This document shows positions 37,382 through 48,019 of a stretch of 64,000 nt of DNA, piece after piece. Numbering within the stretch: the stretch's first letter is position 1; every line of letters begins with the position of its first letter. The translations under genes were made by a program, and so were the position numbers. Source of the DNA: Vicia villosa (Eukaryota > Streptophyta > Magnoliopsida > Fabales > Fabaceae); contig NC_081185.1 in assembly GCF_029867415.1 (NCBI RefSeq), positions 117,903,987 to 117,967,986 on the forward strand, given 5' to 3'. The notes beneath the pieces were generated by a model that was given only the letters and a program-made list of their open reading frames with translations, did not search any database and was not told the origin of the DNA.

Positions 37382-38835
37382 CTCACCAATGTAGTTAATG
37401 GGTATTTTTTGATCGGCAGTGTGCGAGGCGGTTTCGAAATACGGGCTCCTTTGTTACCACTACACTTGGACTTTGGTGTCGGTGAATCCGGGAACAATGC
37501 ATCAACATGTTCAAAGTAGGAAGGAGATTGTTTGGTTGATGTGTCTTCTTGGGTATTTTTCGGCTTTTTCGGTGCACCTTTCGTTTTAACCGGTTGAGAT
37601 GGCAGTTTCAAATCGGTGGTCTCCGGAAATGCAATTTTTCGTAATTGTTCTTTTATGTGCATTTTCATTGTGTCATCCGCTTTAGCAAACTTATCCATTA
37701 TCACTTCTAACTCGTCGGAGATGGTGATTTTGGAATCATTTTCTTTCGGCGGGTCAAAATCATCAAAACGAAGCTTCTTCCAATGGTCGATTACCTCATT
37801 CATGCGTATCGGTGAATTCAACTTTATTTTTTTTAAAAGTATACAAGCACATGGAAGGTCGTATGTCTTTCTAATGGTGCACCCACATTTAGAACTATCC
37901 GGACCCGTTGTCTCCGTCCGCTTCGCTTCATGAAACATAAAATTCAAACCCGAACGGGATATGTTGTAAATCAATTGGGAGAATAGAATTTGGCCCTTAA
38001 ATCGATGTTTCATAACCGTCTTGCTCCGATCGAACGATGTTTGAATTTCATTGTGTTGATTTTGGAGCATTTGGTTCACGGTGTCCCATCCCCGACACAA
38101 ATCTCCATTGCTATCATCCAACCACCTCTTCAAGACCGCATGTGCGGTTTCAACTCGGTTAGTCGTGGTGCAACCAAGATGTCTTACTCGATCCGTCCAA
38201 GCACAAACAACTTTTTCCTTTACTTTGTCAAGGATGGTGGATTCGACATAATGACAAAAAGTCTTAATGAAAACGCACAAAGTCCTAAAGTGTACCAATT
38301 TCTCGGTATACACCTCTTCGAAGTGTGCATCTAAAATCTTCCTCCATGCGGCCATAATCCTATCCACCACAACACCGGCTTTGATAACTTTACCGTTTTC
38401 ATCCGGCCTATCTTTTGTCCCAACCGCGGGTTTGAGCTTACTTCTCAAGTTGCAAGTTATGTGATACTGGCAAAGTAATGCGGTCGATGTCGGGAAGACG
38501 GTATCAACCGCATTCATCAAAGCATTGTCCCGGTCGGTAACAATGACATTTGGCATAACCTTTTGATCAACCAACAAAGACTTGCATATTCCCAAAGCCC
38601 ATGTAAAGTTATCTTCTTTTTCACACTCCAAAAAAGCAAACCCGATCGAATATGTCTTGTCCGTCGAGGTCACACCGACAATCTCTAGAAGAGGAAGCCT
38701 ATACTTGTTAGTCTTGTACGTCGAATCCATCACAAGAACGGTTGGAAATGTGTTGAAAAATTTGATGCTTTCGGGATGAGTCCAAATAATGTCATACACC
38801 GTAACTTTGTCCTCGGACGTTCGGAAGCTTGACAC
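37345..38835 (-). pseudogene. MULE transposase core plus SWIM zinc finger
   Basis: A 496-codon open frame with the MULE DDE core: first Asp at D37 (VLVMDSTYKTNKY), second at D101 (VIVTDRDNAL) followed by CQYH, and Glu E229 (TNRVETAHAVLKRW). A SWIM-type CGC...CAC cluster is at 317-331. After it comes a linker rich in lysine and proline (KGAPKKPKNTQ, STKQSPSYFEHVDALFP) leading to the OTU domain in another frame. The DNA-cutting core itself is uninterrupted, but the N-terminal domain upstream is broken, so the frame listed is not the full protein. Acts in the nucleus on the element ends. Automated annotation of related legume proteins is often misleading because of the OTU tail. Confidence 0.88.
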
Positions 38836-39512
38836 ATATTGGTTACGCCTAATTGTTTCAAAAGTTGTTGCATTTCCGACCGAGGGTCCATTTTCAAGAC
38901 TTTAAGATTGTGTCGTTCATTGTAAACTTGCTTGATATTTGAAACGCTGTCCGTTTTTCCGCTTCAAATCGGCAAGTATGTTGCAAGGCGCCACTTTGAC
39001 TATCGTTAAATCCGAAATCACATTCTTCTCTTCGCGGGACAAACGACACGCCATTGGATGCCCGTGTAACTTGGCATCCAAGGCATGATTATGAATTCCA
39101 CAAATGACGCTTAAACGTCACAAATCATCAACCCTCCGAGTCACGCGCAACTTAAACGAACACCCACACTTTCTCGATCTCGTGTCTTCGTGTTTTAACA
39201 CCCGGTTTGTTTGTACATAACTCCCACCCACTCGCAATTCAAAACGACAAAAGCTTTCCGTCTACTATTTCCATTGTTGGACTTTAAAATAACAATTTCA
39301 AATCCAAGTTTACTAACTTCGTTACGAACCCAATCAAACAATTGTTCACGACTACCGAAGCTCCGATCATTTGTAAATTGTCGTCGTATATCAACCGCAT
39401 CGATCATAGATTTAATGTCGATAACCGGATCGTTATTAACAATGACAACTTCCGGAACTACTACGTCATCTTCGACAATAATGTTTGGATGCACCATACC
39501 TAACATATGCAA
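38836..39512 (-). pseudogene. FAR1-like DNA-binding N-terminus of the MULE transposase, broken
   Basis: The frame from 39512 contains DRSFGSREQLFDWVRNEVSK and AFVVLNCEWVG. After a frameshift near 39190 come KCGCSFKLRVTRRVDDL, a TGA stop, and RLSVICGIHNHALD with the His-x-His of the FAR1/WRKY-GCM1 zinc finger, then GHPMACRLSREEKNVISDL. Two further frameshifts (near 38960 and 38868) separate it from the transposase core. This domain should recognise the element ends. The number of breaks shows the element is an inactive relic, not simply affected by sequencing error. Confidence 0.7.
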
Positions 39513-39554
39513 AAATTAGCAAAATTGACCAAAACTGTTTTTTTTACTGCTAGG

Positions 39555-40032
39555 GCTTATTTCGGAAGTACATTTCCGAAATTTGTTAGGTAACTTATTT
39601 CGGAAATGTACTTCCGAACCATCGCAGTTTTCAGCACAAATTTCTTCAATCAATGTAGTGAAATAGGGGATAAAATGAGAGATGTTTACCTCAAATTGTA
39701 GTTTTTTATGCTCCCTTTAACGTGATCAACGGTTTGAAACTTGATTTTGAGACGAAAAATGGATTGAGATTGATTGAGTTTTGGAGAGGGTTTGGAGGAG
39801 TTTTGGAGAAAAATGATGAAATGGTGGAGGGAAAATTGTATATGCAGATTTATTTTCGGAAATGAACTTCCAAAATATTACCTGATTGTAAAAAACATAT
39901 TTTTTTGAATTTTCATGGATTTCGGAAATGCATCTCCGAAAACACCAATTTTTTGGTGTTCTCGGAAATGCATTTCCGAAGTCTAAAAAAATCTAAAAAA
40001 AAAAAATTACTTCGGAGATGCATCTCCGAAGT
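39555..40032. repeat. Right subterminal palindrome cluster of the OTU-MULE
   Basis: About six copies of the TTCGGA-type palindrome, including a perfect 24-bp palindrome at 40009-40032 centred on GAGATGCATCTC. They lie upstream of the transposase start and so overlap its likely promoter. Confidence 0.8.
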
Positions 40033-40094
40033 AGAGGCAAATGGAGAATTTCGCTGGGGTGACCCCCATAGGGAGGTGGGTAAAAAAAAATTCT

Positions 40095-41224
40095 AAGAAA
40101 ATTTAATGTTCTTGAAATTTCAATGTTGCCCTTCTAGCCAATTAGCCCATCCACTTGTACAACCTTAGCAACCAGCTTTTCCATTTTGTTTATTCAACAC
40201 ATACTTATATTTCCTTCTACCAATACAAATATTTAATACTCATTTAATGCATTCTAACTACTTTGATTTCTTTTGCCTCATTTAATGCATTCTAACCACT
40301 CTTTTTCTCATTTTTCTATTCTTTCTCCCATTATATCAACAATCTTTTCTCACATTTCTTTTCCTTCCTCAAACAATCTCTTATCTCACATCTCTTTTCT
40401 CTTGCCTCTTATTTTATTTCTGTTTTTTAATTTTTTTATGGTGTTGATGTTTTAATATGGTTAAAGATGGAGGAAGAAAAGGTTTGTTTAAAAGTGTTCA
40501 CCGATACATATGTTGTCTTTTTTGTTGATGAGGCGTTATCGTTAGGTATGTTTTGTTCTATTTAATCGCATACATACTTATGAAATATTCCAAAACCAAA
40601 TTAAAATCAAGGTGAATCAATAGAATTAATAGGTATAAAATCAAGGTGAATCAATAAAATCAAGGTGAATCAAAATTTCCTAAACAATTTTAAAGTTAAA
40701 AATTATTTTACTAACTTATATAAATTAAAAACATTTTAATTTCATAAGTAAATTTTGAATTATATGGAATTAAATATAAAATTTATTTATTAAATAAAAT
40801 TAAGACAATTTTTTTAAAATTTTTTTAAACTAAATGTAAAAATTATAATTCATTTTTAATTATGAAAAATAATTTTTTTATCATAATTCATTACGAAAAA
40901 TAATTTTATTATTATTATTATTATTATTATCATTAGTCTTACTTGATCTCTTTCAATATTATTATCAACCGTAGAAACATGAATTGAAATTATTTATAAC
41001 TACATTTTAATAATTGGAATTATTTTAATTTTTTGTAATTCAAATTATTTTAATTTTTTTAATTACAATTATTTTAAATTTTAAAATATAAATCAGAATA
41101 GAAATATATAATAATTATTATTCATAACTCATAAATTATATCAAAATATATAATTATTATTATTCATTACTCATAAATTATATCAAATTTATGATATGTG
41201 AATTAATTAATATCCCAAAATTTT
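40095..41224. other. Intergenic AT-rich DNA
   Basis: Contains a (TTA)n microsatellite at 40907-40930 and a short open stretch (MEEEKVCLKVFTD from 40467) followed by a GT-type donor. Nothing further supports a gene. Confidence 0.4.
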
Positions 41225-41445
41225 TAATTTTTGGGATTTTTTAATTGTTTTAGTTTTTTTGGAGATGCATCTCCGAATTAATCAAAATCTCAATTTTTGT
41301 ATTTTTCGGAGATACATCTCCGAAGTCTGGAAAAATCTAAAAAAAGAAATACTTCGGAGATACATCTCCGAAGCAGGGCATCTTAGGATTTTCGCTGGAG
41401 GTCACCCTATAGGGAGGTAGATAAAAAAAATTTCTTAGGAATTTC
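41225..41445. mobile_element. Detached right end of a second OTU-type MULE
   Basis: Three GGAGATGCATCTCC-type palindromes, then TTTTCGCTGGAGGTCACCCTATAGGGAGGTAGATAAAAAAAATTTCTTAG, a close match to the MULE right end at 40035-40094. No left end or coding region belongs to it within reach. Confidence 0.65.
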
Positions 41446-42111
41446 CAACACTAAGAAGGAAAAAATAAACTAACATAAAAGAAATCAATTTCATTTTATT
41501 TCTTTGATAATATGTTATTAGTAACTAAAAGATTAAATGAACAATTATATTAAAGTCAATGAGATTGAAAATAGCATTACTGATTAAGTTTCTACCGACA
41601 AGAGTTCTTGCGTTTAGTTAGCGTATTTAGGAATACAGATATTAGGTTTGATATTTATCACATGAATTTGAATCCAACTGTGAGTGTAACCTATAAAAAG
41701 AGATTAAATTAAATTATTTATGAAAAATAAAATTGAGTAAAATAATTGGAAGTCACAGTAAAATATTGGAAATCACAAACAGTACAATTCAATATCATTT
41801 TTTTTATTTTAAAATATATTAAAATTTAGTACCAATATCTACCAAAGAATTAAAAAAAATACAAACTTTATAAACCAGTTAGTTCACTTTGAACAAATGT
41901 AGTTTCTAATTGAAAAAACATGTTATGTTTTGTTTTGTTTAGACCTATGAAATCTCTTTTGTATGAACAAAAACAATAAAACACAGACAATTAATTTAGC
42001 GTTGTTTACAGTTGTAACTATCATCGACATTTGTGAATCTTTCTTTGTAATTTTTGTTCTATTAGTACCATTATCCATAAATCAATAAATTTTCTCCTAC
42101 TTGATGATAGT
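41446..42111. other. Intergenic AT-rich DNA
   Basis: No ORF, repeat or motif recognised. Confidence 0.5.
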
Positions 42112-42120
42112 GCTATTTCC

Positions 42121-42516
42121 GAATTTTTTCCCCACTTGTCACACCTGTGAAAAAGTATTCCCCAAATGCCACACTTTGAAATTTAATTCCCAGACTGCCA
42201 CGGCTTGAAGGGTTATCGCCATTCAAGATGGAGAAAAGGGTGGGTCCCACCTGCTCCAAAGACCATGTCGCCAATCAAGGTGGAGACATGGTGGGCCCTG
42301 TCTGCCACAAAGGGTGATGTCGCCAATGGAATGGGGACAAACCCTTTTTTTTATTTTTTTTCGTTTTTAATGTTTTAATTATTTTTGTTATATATTTAAT
42401 ATATTTTTAATATATATTTATGTTATATGAATTCAAAAAATTAGTTAAATGATATAAAATCATTTTTTTAATTAATTATAATTATAAATTAATTTTTTTA
42501 AACATAATTAATACTA
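42121..42516 (+). repeat. Left terminal inverted repeat (about 395 bp)
   Basis: Matches the reverse complement of 48020-48492 almost throughout, through a GC-rich outer 230 bp and an AT-rich inner part ending at AAACATAATTAATACT. Confidence 0.85.
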
Positions 42517-42635
42517 AATATTATTTAATACGAAATAAACTGTAATACAAAATATTAAATTAAAAACAAAGATTATTAATTATAATTAATACTAAATAAT
42601 ACAACAACATCTCTAAAGTATCCAAGAATGTTTAA

Positions 42636-44442
42636 CTAGTTAGAAGGGCCCGATGTATTTGGCCGATGCGGACATTTTTTCCGCATATGTAATCCTTGAC
42701 AGATTCCACATCGTCTTTTTACTTTCTCAACGGTGTCCATTTCAGTCCTAATGTGAGTGTTGTTTGGGCGATCTTTTTTGTTTCGTCGCATTCTTTCATT
42801 GTGTAAAAGAATATCACCTTGATAAGGAGTCCATTGATGTTCTTTGGGAACACCAATGAAGCTTTGTTCGTATACCTTGAAGATGTTTCGAACTCTAAAT
42901 ACAGGAGGGATAAACATCTGATAATTGAGTCGGACATGAGAACAAGCTGCAATGGCATGCGAGCAGGGCACATGAAAAGTTTGAAATTTCCCACAGTCAC
43001 ATGTTTGTTTTTGGAGGTCGACGTTATAATAAGTAAGTGGCCGACACTCGTTATTATTAACTGTCTCTTGGACAACGAAATAGTTTCTCTCACGATCAAA
43101 ACTCAGGACATTATAACTGTGAGATTTTTCTACTTCTTTTTGCATCTCTTTCTTGCAATTATCCGTGAAATCCTTCTTTGATGACAACATTTTTGTCCAA
43201 TTATGACCACGCCTCCCAAACAATGTGCCCATCCTGAAGTATGTTGACCTTACCAGTGCTGTAATAGGTAAATTCCTTGTTTCCTTCATCACCGAGTTCA
43301 ATGACTCCACAAGGTTGGTTGTCATGTGACCCCATCGTCTTCCACCGTCATAAGCTCGCGACCATTTTTCTCTTGGAAGATTCTCTATCCAGTTGAAATA
43401 TTAGTATAAAAAATATGAGTTTAAAGGTTGAAGAACAAAACACTAAAAAAATATAGAATAAATTACCCATGTTTACAATTTTCTTGCGGAGGTCTTTGTC
43501 CTTGATCGCTCGCATAAAATTTTGTGCGATGTGCCTGATGCAATACACATGCACTGAAGGAGGATTTTGCCAGCCATTGTCTGGGTTGTTATATGCACTC
43601 TTTATAGACTCGTGTCGATCAGATATCAAACATAGATCAAATTAAGGGGTCACGTGCAGCCGCAAATTTTTTAGAAAAAAACTCCAAGCCCCTCCTGTCT
43701 CACCTTCAACCAATGCGTAGGCGATTGGGAAAATGTTACCGTTCCCATCCTGCGCAACAGCCATTAGCAACGTTCCTCTATATTTTCCATACAACCATGT
43801 GCCATCGACTTGCACAATTGGTTGATAATAGGCGAAACCTCTGATACTAGGTTGAAACGCCCAAAAAAGGCGATGAAATATTCTTGCACCACTAATCTGT
43901 GTTCCATCATCTAAATATGCAGGCAGTGTTTCCAGTTCTATTACGGTTCCAAGAAGATGCTCTCGCATGACTAACAACCATTGTGGGAGGTCGTTGTATG
44001 AGGCCTCCCAGTTTCCATAAATAGACTCGATTTCTTTCTTCTTTGCAAGCCATCCATTTTAGGGAGGACTGGCTTTGTTGATATTGATGTGTTTGGGACT
44101 ATTGCGTGGGATAAACTTCCTCTGCCTCGTGAAAACAAACATACAACTCCAATGGATGTCCACCACTGAATTTAGTGTGACAATTAAGCATTGAAGTAAC
44201 ATCTTCATCATCTTCGATCTTTGCAGTATTGTATGTAACACTGTCACGTGTTCCATCAATTATTGGATATCGATAAAATATATCTGATATATTTTTTTGC
44301 ATGGTTTCTTCAATTTTTTTGTCATGTGCGCTAAATCACATTTGCGATGAACTTTGACAAGAATGGTAGTTGTATTCTGAAAAACTACCCCAATATTCTC
44401 AAGTGTAACAATATTTCCATTGAAATGAATGATACAAGGTAT
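42636..44442 (-). pseudogene. MULE transposase (N-terminal PB1-like, DDE core, SWIM, zinc knuckle), broken
   Basis: Read on the minus strand: an N-terminal domain (about 44442-44099; IPCIIHFNGNIV, then DIFYRYPIIDG, IEDDEDVTSML, HPLELYVCF), then the core with VDGTWLYGKYRG (first Asp), LISDRHESI (second Asp), VYCIRHIAQNF and NLVESLNSV (Glu), the SWIM motif CDCGKFQTFHVPCSH, and a C-terminal knuckle CGICQGLHMRKKC. Breaks: frameshifts near 44300 and 44080-44100, an in-frame TAA at 43642-43644 just before the second Asp, and a GT-type donor at about 43472 followed by loss of the next about 25 codons before WIENLPREKWSRAYDGG. All three catalytic residues survive. It is the left, minus-strand gene of the 6.4-kb MULE. 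Confidence 0.85.
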
Positions 44443-44785
44443 TTTAGTTTATGCCATTGCAATAGATATTGTAAGTAAGAAATATGGTTATTTGTTGCAT
44501 AAAAGATGGTTTGCATGCAAAGAAATATGTGTTGCAAGTATTTATCACGCTGCATGCATGGGGTACACGTGGAACACGCATGGCACCTTGCCTCCAAAGC
44601 AAATGGCGACATGGGGGGGTTGTCTCCAAAGCAAATGGCGACATCACCCTTTTCTCCAAAGCAAATGGCGACAAGGGGTAGTTTACCCCATTCCAATTGG
44701 CGACATGCTGCAGACGTGATGGGAAGCATGCATGCCTATATAAACAGGCTATTCTGTACGCAAACAACACACCTCACCTCAAATA
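44443..44785. promoter_or_regulatory. Central divergent promoter region with TIR-like motifs
   Basis: Between the two outward-facing genes lie three copies of CTCCAAAGCAAATGGCGACA (44592, 44624, 44654) and one CCCATTCCAATTGGCGACAT (44688), all close to the inner TIR sequence at 42325-42350 and 48200-48220. A TATATAAACAGG box at 44735 precedes the plus-strand ORF. Confidence 0.6.
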
Positions 44786-45157
44786 ATGGCACTGCTACTT
44801 TGTTCAGTGTTTATTGTTCCGTATAATACTTCTGTTCAAATTTCTGATTATAACAATGGTTTATCTTATCCATTAATTATACGACTAATGGAAAGAGAGA
44901 AACTTCGTCATTTAAAAAATCAACTACGCCAGGTCACCGAAATTGATCGGCATATTCGTCATATAGCATTTAATCGCATGTACATCAACGACGACGACGT
45001 TGTAATTGAAGAAATAACACAATTAGAGACCGATGAGGATGTGCGTAATATGTTTTATGATTTTATTAGTGGTTTTAACAAAACGCCATTTGAATTGTAT
45101 GTTAGATTTAGTAGATCTGCAGATGAAGTGATAACATTGTGTAAAAACCCGATTTAA
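44786..45157 (+). CDS. Free-standing copy of a transposase-N-terminus-like domain (123 aa)
   Basis: An intact 123-codon ORF starting MALLLCSVFIVPYNTS. Its layout, including RHIAFNRMYI, ETDEDVRNMFYDFI and the final FELYVRFSRSADEV, parallels the N-terminal domain of the transposase on the opposite strand of the same element (FYRYPIIDG, EDDEDVTSML, LELYVCF). A TATA-like box lies about 50 bp upstream and the PMD gene follows 190 bp downstream. It has its own stop and no zinc finger or catalytic part. A plausible role is binding transposase or element DNA, as partner or inhibitor, but this is inference. It could alternatively be a first exon once spliced to something else; no donor was seen. Confidence 0.65.
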   Translation: MALLLCSVFIVPYNTSVQISDYNNGLSYPLIIRLMEREKLRHLKNQLRQVTEIDRHIRHIAFNRMYINDDDVVIEEITQLETDEDVRNMFYDFISGFNKTPFELYVRFSRSADEVITLCKNPI

Positions 45158-45344
45158 TATAAATTTATGATTCAACTATATTATTTATTGTGCCATTTAC
45201 TTTTCACCCACCTTCATTTATTTTTTAGCCACCTATATTTACTATCCCAACCACCTACATTTTCCTATAAATACACCACAAACTCTTATCACTTCTCACA
45301 CTCAACCAACTTCTTATATCTCTAAATTTCTATACACTTAAAAA

Positions 45345-47772
45345 ATGTCAAACTTACTTTGTCTCGGTTCAAAACATAGAGGAACGTGAGAAAATATTGC
45401 TAGGGTAAGTATTTTAGTTTAAGTTCTTAAATATTATTAGTATTTTAGTTTAAGTTCATTTTAGTATTTTAGTTTATGTTTAAGCGCTTAAATATTATTA
45501 GTAAATATTTATCAGTTTAATATTTTAGTTTATGTTTAAGCGCTTAAATATTATTCGTAAATATTTTTCATTTTAGTATTTTAGTTTATGTTTAAGCGCT
45601 TAAATATTATTAGTAAATATTTATCAGTTTAATATTTTAGTTTATGTTTAAGCGCTTAAATATTATTCGTAAATATTTTTCATTTTAGTATTTTAGTTTA
45701 TGTTTAAGCGCTTAAATATTATTAGTAAATATTTATCAATTTAGTATTTTAGATGTAACATTACTATTTTTTATTACAGCTAGATGATGAACATGTACAA
45801 GGGTTTAGATGTAGAAGTCATCAAAAGTTGGAGCCATATCCTGCAATCCTCCCGTATCTAATTTCGTCAGGTTTATACCACGTAACAAATATACCCTCAA
45901 CCCAAATCGACAACCGTTTAGTTTTGGCGTTATTAGAAAGATGGAGGCCAAAAACTCACACTTTTCATCTTCCGACTGGTGAATGCACTATCACATTGGA
46001 GGATGTTAGCATGTTACTTGGCCTCCCCATTGAAGGTACACAATTAAACGGTCCTTCTGAATTTGATGATGATGTATGGCCTTCAATCGTAGGGGAAATA
46101 CCGCCACAAAATGCTTTACATGGTTCCGCTGTAAGATTGACATGGCTTAAAGACATTTATCAATCACAAGCAATTAGACCAATAGAAGCTTCAACAGAAG
46201 AGCATAAAATGAGATATGCTCAAATTTATATAATGATTTTGATTGGTCAACTTTTATTTCCCGACAAAAGCGGCAGCCACGTCCATCCAAAATGGTCACA
46301 ATTCCTCTTTGATTTTAATAAGTGTGGCACATATAGTTGGGGTTCTGCTGTTTTGTGTCACTTGTACAGGGAGATGTGCAAAGCTTGTGAATTCAAAGTA
46401 AAAGAAATATCAGGATGTCTTTTACTTCTTCAAGCTTGGGCATTTACATGCATGCCTATTATTTCTCCTAAAACTTCGTTCGATCCATCATTTCCTCATG
46501 CGTCGAGGTAAAATATAATTTAATTTCATTATTTAATTTTTTTAATTATTTTTGAATAATTGTTATATTTTTTTAATTTTATTTAGATGGTGCGTTAAAG
46601 GCAAGAAATTCACTAACAACCCACACCACTATCTCCAAGGATACAGGTTTCAAATTGATCACATGCGGCCATATCAGGTTTTTATTCATCAACTCTTTTG
46701 AGAATATATTTTGTTTTAACTCTATTTCATTACACTAACTAATTTATTCAATTAATTATACTTGCCAGTTTATTTGGAGGCCGTATCTAGGATTTGCGCC
46801 CCCACGACTTGAAGATAGTTTGATTTGGAGTGCAAAAACATATATAATTTGTTTCCATCTTGTTGAAATGCATCAAAGTGATCGAGTGAGGCTTCAATTT
46901 GGCTATGTACAAAATATACCCGACCAGAGTGCCTCAAAGAACATCACAGGATGCATACAAACAAGTCCCGCAAAACAACATGGACTGAACTCTATCGCGA
47001 CGAGCAACAATGTTGGACTGATAGAGCATCATATACGTTACAGGGAGCTCAATTAGAAGAGGAGACAATACCATCACAAGAGTACATGCATTGGTATATG
47101 TCGCTTCCATTCATATATGCATCGTACGAACACTATCTCACTGACCCCCGTTCAATTCCAAGTGGGTCTCAACAACAACAACCTCAACCCCAAGTATTTC
47201 AACAACAACCTCAACCTCAACCCCAAGTATTTCAACAACAACCTCAACCTCAATCTCAACCATTTCAACAACATCAACCCCAATTCTTTCAACAACAACT
47301 TCAACACCAATCCTTCCAACAACAACCTCAACCCCAACCCTTCCAACAACAACATCCTAATCCCAATTATTCTCAACAACATACTCCTAGCCCTTACGTT
47401 GACCCACAATACTCTTCCTACACACAATACACCCCATCCCACTCTCAAACAAATTATAACTACCAAACCCAACACCAACAGACCTATATTCGTCCACCCA
47501 TGCAATTCACACCTATTCCGAATCCAAACTTGGATTCCCCTTACATCCAACAAAACCCTTCAACCTCCTCATACAATCAACCACCCACCACCTCTTACTT
47601 CCCAACCGTGATCCACCATGACCCGCCGCAAACACAATCCACCCCAAACTTAAACTTGGATCTTAATATCAGTGATTATGTCGTCAATAATATTGATTTC
47701 ATAAATCAAATTTGGTCTCCTCCTCCACCACCTCCAACACAAGAAACACAAGAACAAGACGGCCAACAATGA
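45345..47772 (+). pseudogene. Plant mobile domain protein with Q/P-rich tail (four exons, two breaks)
   Basis: Exons 45345-45404, 45780-46507, 46587-46677, 46769-47772, all with GT/AG introns; intended length about 627 residues. Exon 1 starts MSNLLCLGSKHRGT; exon 2 carries the PMD core (LLERWRPKTHTFHLPTGECT, TLEDVSMLLGLPIEG, the CHLYREMCKAC region); exon 4 has FIWRPYLGFAPPRLEDS and FHLVEMHQSDRVRLQFGYVQ, then a tail of repeated QQQPQPQ to PPPPPP. It is broken by TGA at 45387-45389 in exon 1 and by a one-base loss in the CCC at 46919-46921. PMD proteins occur in MULE and gypsy elements and as host MAIN/MAIL1. An ATG at 45828 could give an N-truncated product, but the later frameshift would still remove the tail. 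Confidence 0.88.
45475..45755 (+). repeat. 56-bp tandem array in intron 1 of the PMD gene
   Basis: Five units spaced exactly 56 bp (palindrome TTTAAGCGCTTAAA with cores at 45481, 45537, 45593, 45649 and 45705). Odd and even units carry different spacers, giving a 112-bp dimer pattern. Confidence 0.88.
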
Positions 47773-48019
47773 TTTTTCATTTGTATGAAATGTATGATTT
47801 CGTATTTGTATTTTTAGTATTAATTATGTTTAATAATATTTGCTTATAAATTAATATTTTGTCTTCATCATTGTATTAATATTATATTATTCAGTTTAAA
47901 TATATTTGTTTCTAAACTACTATTTTTATATTTATTATACATATTAAGTTGTATTAGTATTATTATTATGTTTTAAAAAAAATTTTATAATTTTATTAAT
48001 TAAAAATATTTATAACTAG

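Larger units (their letters stand above)
35606..40094 (-). mobile_element. Mutator-like element with OTU-type polyprotein (decayed)
   Basis: The ends are imperfect inverted repeats: left GGAATTTTCTTTATCCACCT from 35606; right, in reverse complement, AGAATTTTTTTTTACCCACC from 40094. Next to each end is a cluster of 20-24 bp palindromes around TTCGGAAATG. Inside, on the minus strand, lie a FAR1-like/transposase/OTU reading frame and a small second ORF (36019-36300). A convincing 9-bp target duplication could not be found (only AGAAAA is shared). A related relic occurs at 54534-56556. Confidence 0.75.

Noticed and set aside
37405..37410. Programmed ribosomal frameshift between transposase and OTU
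   Set aside because: No slippery heptamer plus downstream structure is evident and several other plain breaks exist in the same gene, so mutation or sequencing error is likelier.
47117..47611. Asn/Pro-rich 164-aa ORF and a Leu-rich antisense ORF at 47152-47553
   Set aside because: Alternative frames of the Gln/Pro-rich tail of the PMD protein.
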